Positions 60,452 through 64,000 of a stretch of 64,000 bases of DNA are shown one piece after another. The position numbers and the translations under genes were made by a program. The notes below the pieces were generated by a model. The model saw only the letters and a list, made by a program, of their open reading frames with translations, was not told where the DNA came from and searched no databases. Position 1 is the stretch's first letter. Each line of letters begins with the position of its first letter. The stretch spans positions 50,563,315 through 50,627,314 of the forward strand of contig OZ010666.1 of NCBI GenBank assembly GCA_963932185.1, read 5' to 3'. The DNA is from Troglohyphantes excavatus (lineage: Eukaryota; Arthropoda; Arachnida; Araneae; Linyphiidae).

Positions 60452-62200
60452 ATTAGTTCCTAATTTAAAAATCACACTATCTCATCAATAAAAGACCCTT
60501 CTACATAACCTTGAGCACCTACATATTCCATAACAACCTCTCTATGCAATTTCCGTGCATTAATCCTTATTTTTCTTTCATAAATAAGACAAGACTCGAG
60601 TATTTAAATATTTTATGATGCCATCCACTCTCTTAGCAATATTCTTTAGTTATTACCATACTTTAATATCTTAGGGCTTCCGTAAACAGCCCTTTGTGAA
60701 GCATGCGACCTTCTTCGTTAATATTCTTTTTTATAGCCTCGCTTCCTCGCACCGAACACGCTTCTTATTGGTCGTTGACAAATCTCGTGATCCAATTACT
60801 CTTGACATATGCAGTATATCTTTGTAATTGTTTGCTAATTGGATTAATGAAAAGGGACCTTTTCGTAAATGAGTTTTGAAGGCGGGATCATCACAATACT
60901 TCATTGTGGATTGGCTGATGAATATAATAAGAGTTCTGTACTTTTTCCGCTTTCTTGGAAGGAAGGGACAATTATTTTTTGTTTCACATTAGTTAATCAA
61001 ATTGTTAGGCAGTTTGCGTTTGGATGTTGTATAAAATGAGATGGTTCTTCCAGCTGGATGATAACCTATTTTCTGGGTTTGATTGACTTTTAAAAATTTA
61101 AATAATTGTATGGAGTTTGCTAAGAATTATAATTATATTTATTTAAAATATTTAATGAAGTTAATGTTAATGTAGTTTAATGAATGACTAAAATTGATAA
61201 GCGATGTAATAGTGCCAAACAAAATTTCAAATACCGTTTTTCACGTTGAAGTGTTAAATGAGCAATGCTTTATAAAGTGGTAAACCTGAATATTGTCTGA
61301 TAGTCCTCTACATAAGTCACTAATGTAGACGTCAATATGAGCTGAACAAAATTTTTTTTTTCCGATTTCCCAAAAAATTATCTCTTTGCACTTACCACTT
61401 TTAGGATGATTTGTACGCACATAACATTTTAAAGAATATTTAAAATTACATTGCCCATGTATTTTATAAAATTATTTATAAAATGTTTGATATGAATTTC
61501 AAACATGAAAGCTGATAGATTATATGGCACCTCGATTAATAAATTACATTTAACTTTAATTTAATAATTTATTTAAACAATATAATTTAAATTTTTTTAA
61601 ATTTATTGATATAATTTAATAAATTTAAAATGTATCTTATATTTCCGATTTTATTTACTGTTATAGTAACCTTTTACACGTACCCATATGTATAAATTTC
61701 TTTTTAGTTTCTTATAAGCTTATATATTGAGTGCCTTGGTGTATAAAAATGTGTAAATGATATGTGTTTATTATACATTTATGCTCTAAAGCAATGGTGT
61801 TTAAATGCAATGCTAAAACCCCTACTATAATATGAAATTGATGTATTTATTAAGCAAAATAATCTGCCAATTATTTTCTTAAAATAAATAGAAGATAGTT
61901 TAAACAATTTTGCTTTAAAATTCAGAAATAGATTGCCTAACACACAAATTAAAATAAAATAAGGGAAACGTCTAGTTTCAAAACCAGGCACATCCACATT
62001 TTTCGCAATTTTTTTTTAAAATATTTTTTATAGTTCTCAATGTACTACGTCACATTGCAAAGCGTCTCTGAATCCAAAACTACGTGGCGGTCAAACTTTT
62101 TTGGCATCTCCTGTAAAATTAATGAAACTGGATCGATCTGGTTTTGAAACTTGACGGCTCAAGCATCTGAATCATATTCTCCGTATGATGCATCTACGTT
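60452..62200. other. AT-rich stretch, nothing recognised
   Basis: Only chance frames and homopolymers were seen. Confidence 0.4.
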
Positions 62201-62212
62201 CTATACCATATT

Positions 62213-62698
62213 TTTTCATATATAAGACAGCGCCAAATGAAGCAGACGTTACGGGTACTTAAGCATACCGCTATCGGAAATTCCCATGTGCCAAAACTCA
62301 ACTTTTAAAAACCTATTTCTGGTTGGGTTCAGAAGGGTAGAGTTTCAAGAAAACAGAGGCTTCAAGTAACCAACCATTGGGCACCAGCCAGGATGAAACA
62401 TTCATCTTTTATTTTTCAGCTTCTTTTGTGGAAAGATTCGGGATTTGCTCGCGGAGCTGAATATATTTGGGGAGGAGTAGGCAATTCCTTGGTGACATTC
62501 GTTTGGGGGAAAATCTTGTTTATTTCTGGGAAATTGGGAGTTAAATCCCCGTCTCAATGTTTGATACGGGAAATTTTCGAGTTTCCACTCTTCAATGGGC
62601 TTGGGGAGGGGAGAAAATCCAGTTTATTTCGTCTAGAAAAAGATTTGATTCGTGGAGATTGTTTCGGTGAGCTGGTTTTGGATGTTGAGAGAAAATGA
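62213..62698 (+). other. Open frame of 101 codons with TATA-like upstream, uncertain
   Basis: TATATAAG at about 62219-62226 lies 170 bases upstream of an ATG (62393) that opens a 101-codon frame ending at 62698. It begins MKHSSFIFQLLLWKDSGFAR and ends LVLDVERK. It is one of the longest open frames here and lies in less AT-rich DNA. The DNA itself has internal near-repeats (GGGGAAAATCTTGTTTATTT and GGGGAGAAAATCCAGTTTAT), which lowers the weight of the open length. I recognise no domain; the N-terminus is only weakly signal-like. It could be a small gene, part of an exon or chance. Confidence 0.25.
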
Positions 62699-64000
62699 GA
62701 TTTGCTAGGAAGACAGTGCAACGCAATGGGTAGATAAATATTTTTAACAAATTAAGGTGTATACAAATCCGGTAAATATAACAAAATAAGCCAATTTCAT
62801 TTAAATTTTTTCCAAACTATCTTTAAAATGGCACTATTTTCGTTTAGAAATTCAAAATACTTTATATTGCAGCAAGTTTTGTACCTTAGATAATGGAAAA
62901 ACTTGAACTAACATTGATTAGGTAAAATTATAATTGTGAAGGGCTAATTATTATAGTTAAATTATACAAACATAAGTTTAGAGTAAATTTTCCAATTTGT
63001 TAAACTTGCATTTTTTTATAAAGTAATTATTTTTGGATAGAATATTTGATAAAATTAAATATAACTGAATATTTTGTTTTATTTCGGTAGCTTTTTTCCA
63101 ATTATTTTTAAATACTTTTAAAACAAACTTTCAAAAGGATGTTATTGATACTCTAATTAGTTAAGAAAATTTTAATTATTTCTCATACACAAATGTTTAA
63201 TAACAAACATATAAGCTTTCTAACAATCGCAAACTACAAAAATGTGAATATTTCTAGCGTATATATGCATACATAAATATTATCTTGAGAATCGTTCATT
63301 GATTAATTTAAAGAACTACTAAACAAGGAATAACAGTGAATAATTAACAACGTGGAAAAATGAAATAGTATTTTTCAAAGTATGTAAAGAATTTTGGAAA
63401 ATAACAAACAATATATATGTAGTCCAATGCATAAATATGTCCATCACATTATTTACAAAAATTTTACTCATCTAAACTTTATGACTATTTTTTAGTAACA
63501 TAGACATTTTATAATTGATTATAGTAGTGATACGTTAATTATACCTTATTTTTAATATGTTAAATACAAGATATACCTTATAAAAAATATACGAACATAT
63601 TAATTTCAAAATGCCCACCCATATTTCAAATATGGAAGACCCTTTAACCAATATTACGTATCTGTTTATTTTGTTTGCACTATAATATATTTAATCATTA
63701 ACTTTATTTATACAGACTTTAGCAAGAATATGGGCCTGAGAAATATTTAATACGTTCATGTGTATGAAACATTAAAATTCATTGGGTGTTTTGAGATTGT
63801 AATAAATTACTATACTGTTGTAATATAAATTCTTTATTTCCTGTGAAATGGGTTCTTGATGACCCTTAAATTCACTTTTGATGACTTCAGAATCACAATT
63901 TTACACAGCATAATAATATTTCTCACTTATATTTGCATGTGAATAAAATGTTTGTAGCTCATCAAAACTAATATCTTATTTTTTAATTACCCCGTTGGAT
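62699..64000. other. AT-rich stretch, nothing recognised
   Basis: No coding frame, RNA gene or repeat structure could be supported. Confidence 0.4.

Overview
The window is AT-rich, intron-poor-in-evidence eukaryotic DNA with no intact protein-coding gene, no rRNA, no CRISPR and no bacterial-style operon. Polymerase III SINEs with target-site duplications, TIR transposons with TA or TTAA target duplications, a Helitron and TE-derived satellites all point to an animal nuclear genome. The SINE body (its frame reads SSSSDHGSKIRG) resembles sequence I recall from spider gene models, so an arthropod, probably a spider, is my best guess. That is inference from memory, not something shown by the window.

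Layout. 0-4 kb: a TA-flanked deletion-derivative DNA transposon (560-1187), a SINE with a perfect 12-bp target duplication inside an older SINE, a dispersed repeat (DR-1) and a decayed SINE. 5-6 kb: a long foldback and a decayed tandem repeat. 8-14.1 kb: a tRNA-bearing MITE, two TTAA-flanked MITEs of about 700 bp, a small piggyBac-type MITE, a pogo/Tigger-type remnant, more DR-1, and a possible terminal coding exon on the minus strand (10180-10427). 16.2-19 kb: a Helitron-like element on the minus strand. 19.1-20.7 kb: a SINE split by a MITE, then a SINE with its own target duplication. 21.6-23.7 kb: two more tRNA-bearing MITEs. 24.3-26.1 kb: a 360-bp segment present twice. 29-31 kb: a decayed pogo-like transposon with a recognisable zinc-binding tail, a foldback with CRE palindromes, and a tRNA-bearing MITE. 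33 kb: a 13-bp satellite inside a SINE. 40.7-42.4 kb: a TIR transposon whose interior is a satellite made from its own end. 44.7-54.2 kb: a reversed SINE, a 136-bp hairpin, two tRNA-bearing MITEs, a long inverted repeat and a broken Helitron replicase fragment. 56.9-57.6 kb: a three-copy tandem repeat. The rest is AT-rich DNA in which I recognise nothing.

The genes do not work together in any visible way. The window looks like repeat-filled intergenic DNA or a very long intron. The second reading is supported by a zero-length acceptor/donor junction at 42593/42594 (recursive-splice type) and by one short segment with strong splice signals (51380-51445), both on the + strand. The most interesting system is a set of short TIR elements with a shared 12-bp terminus (CACTGTTAAAAA) in which two unrelated internal sequences each carry a different tRNA-like promoter region.
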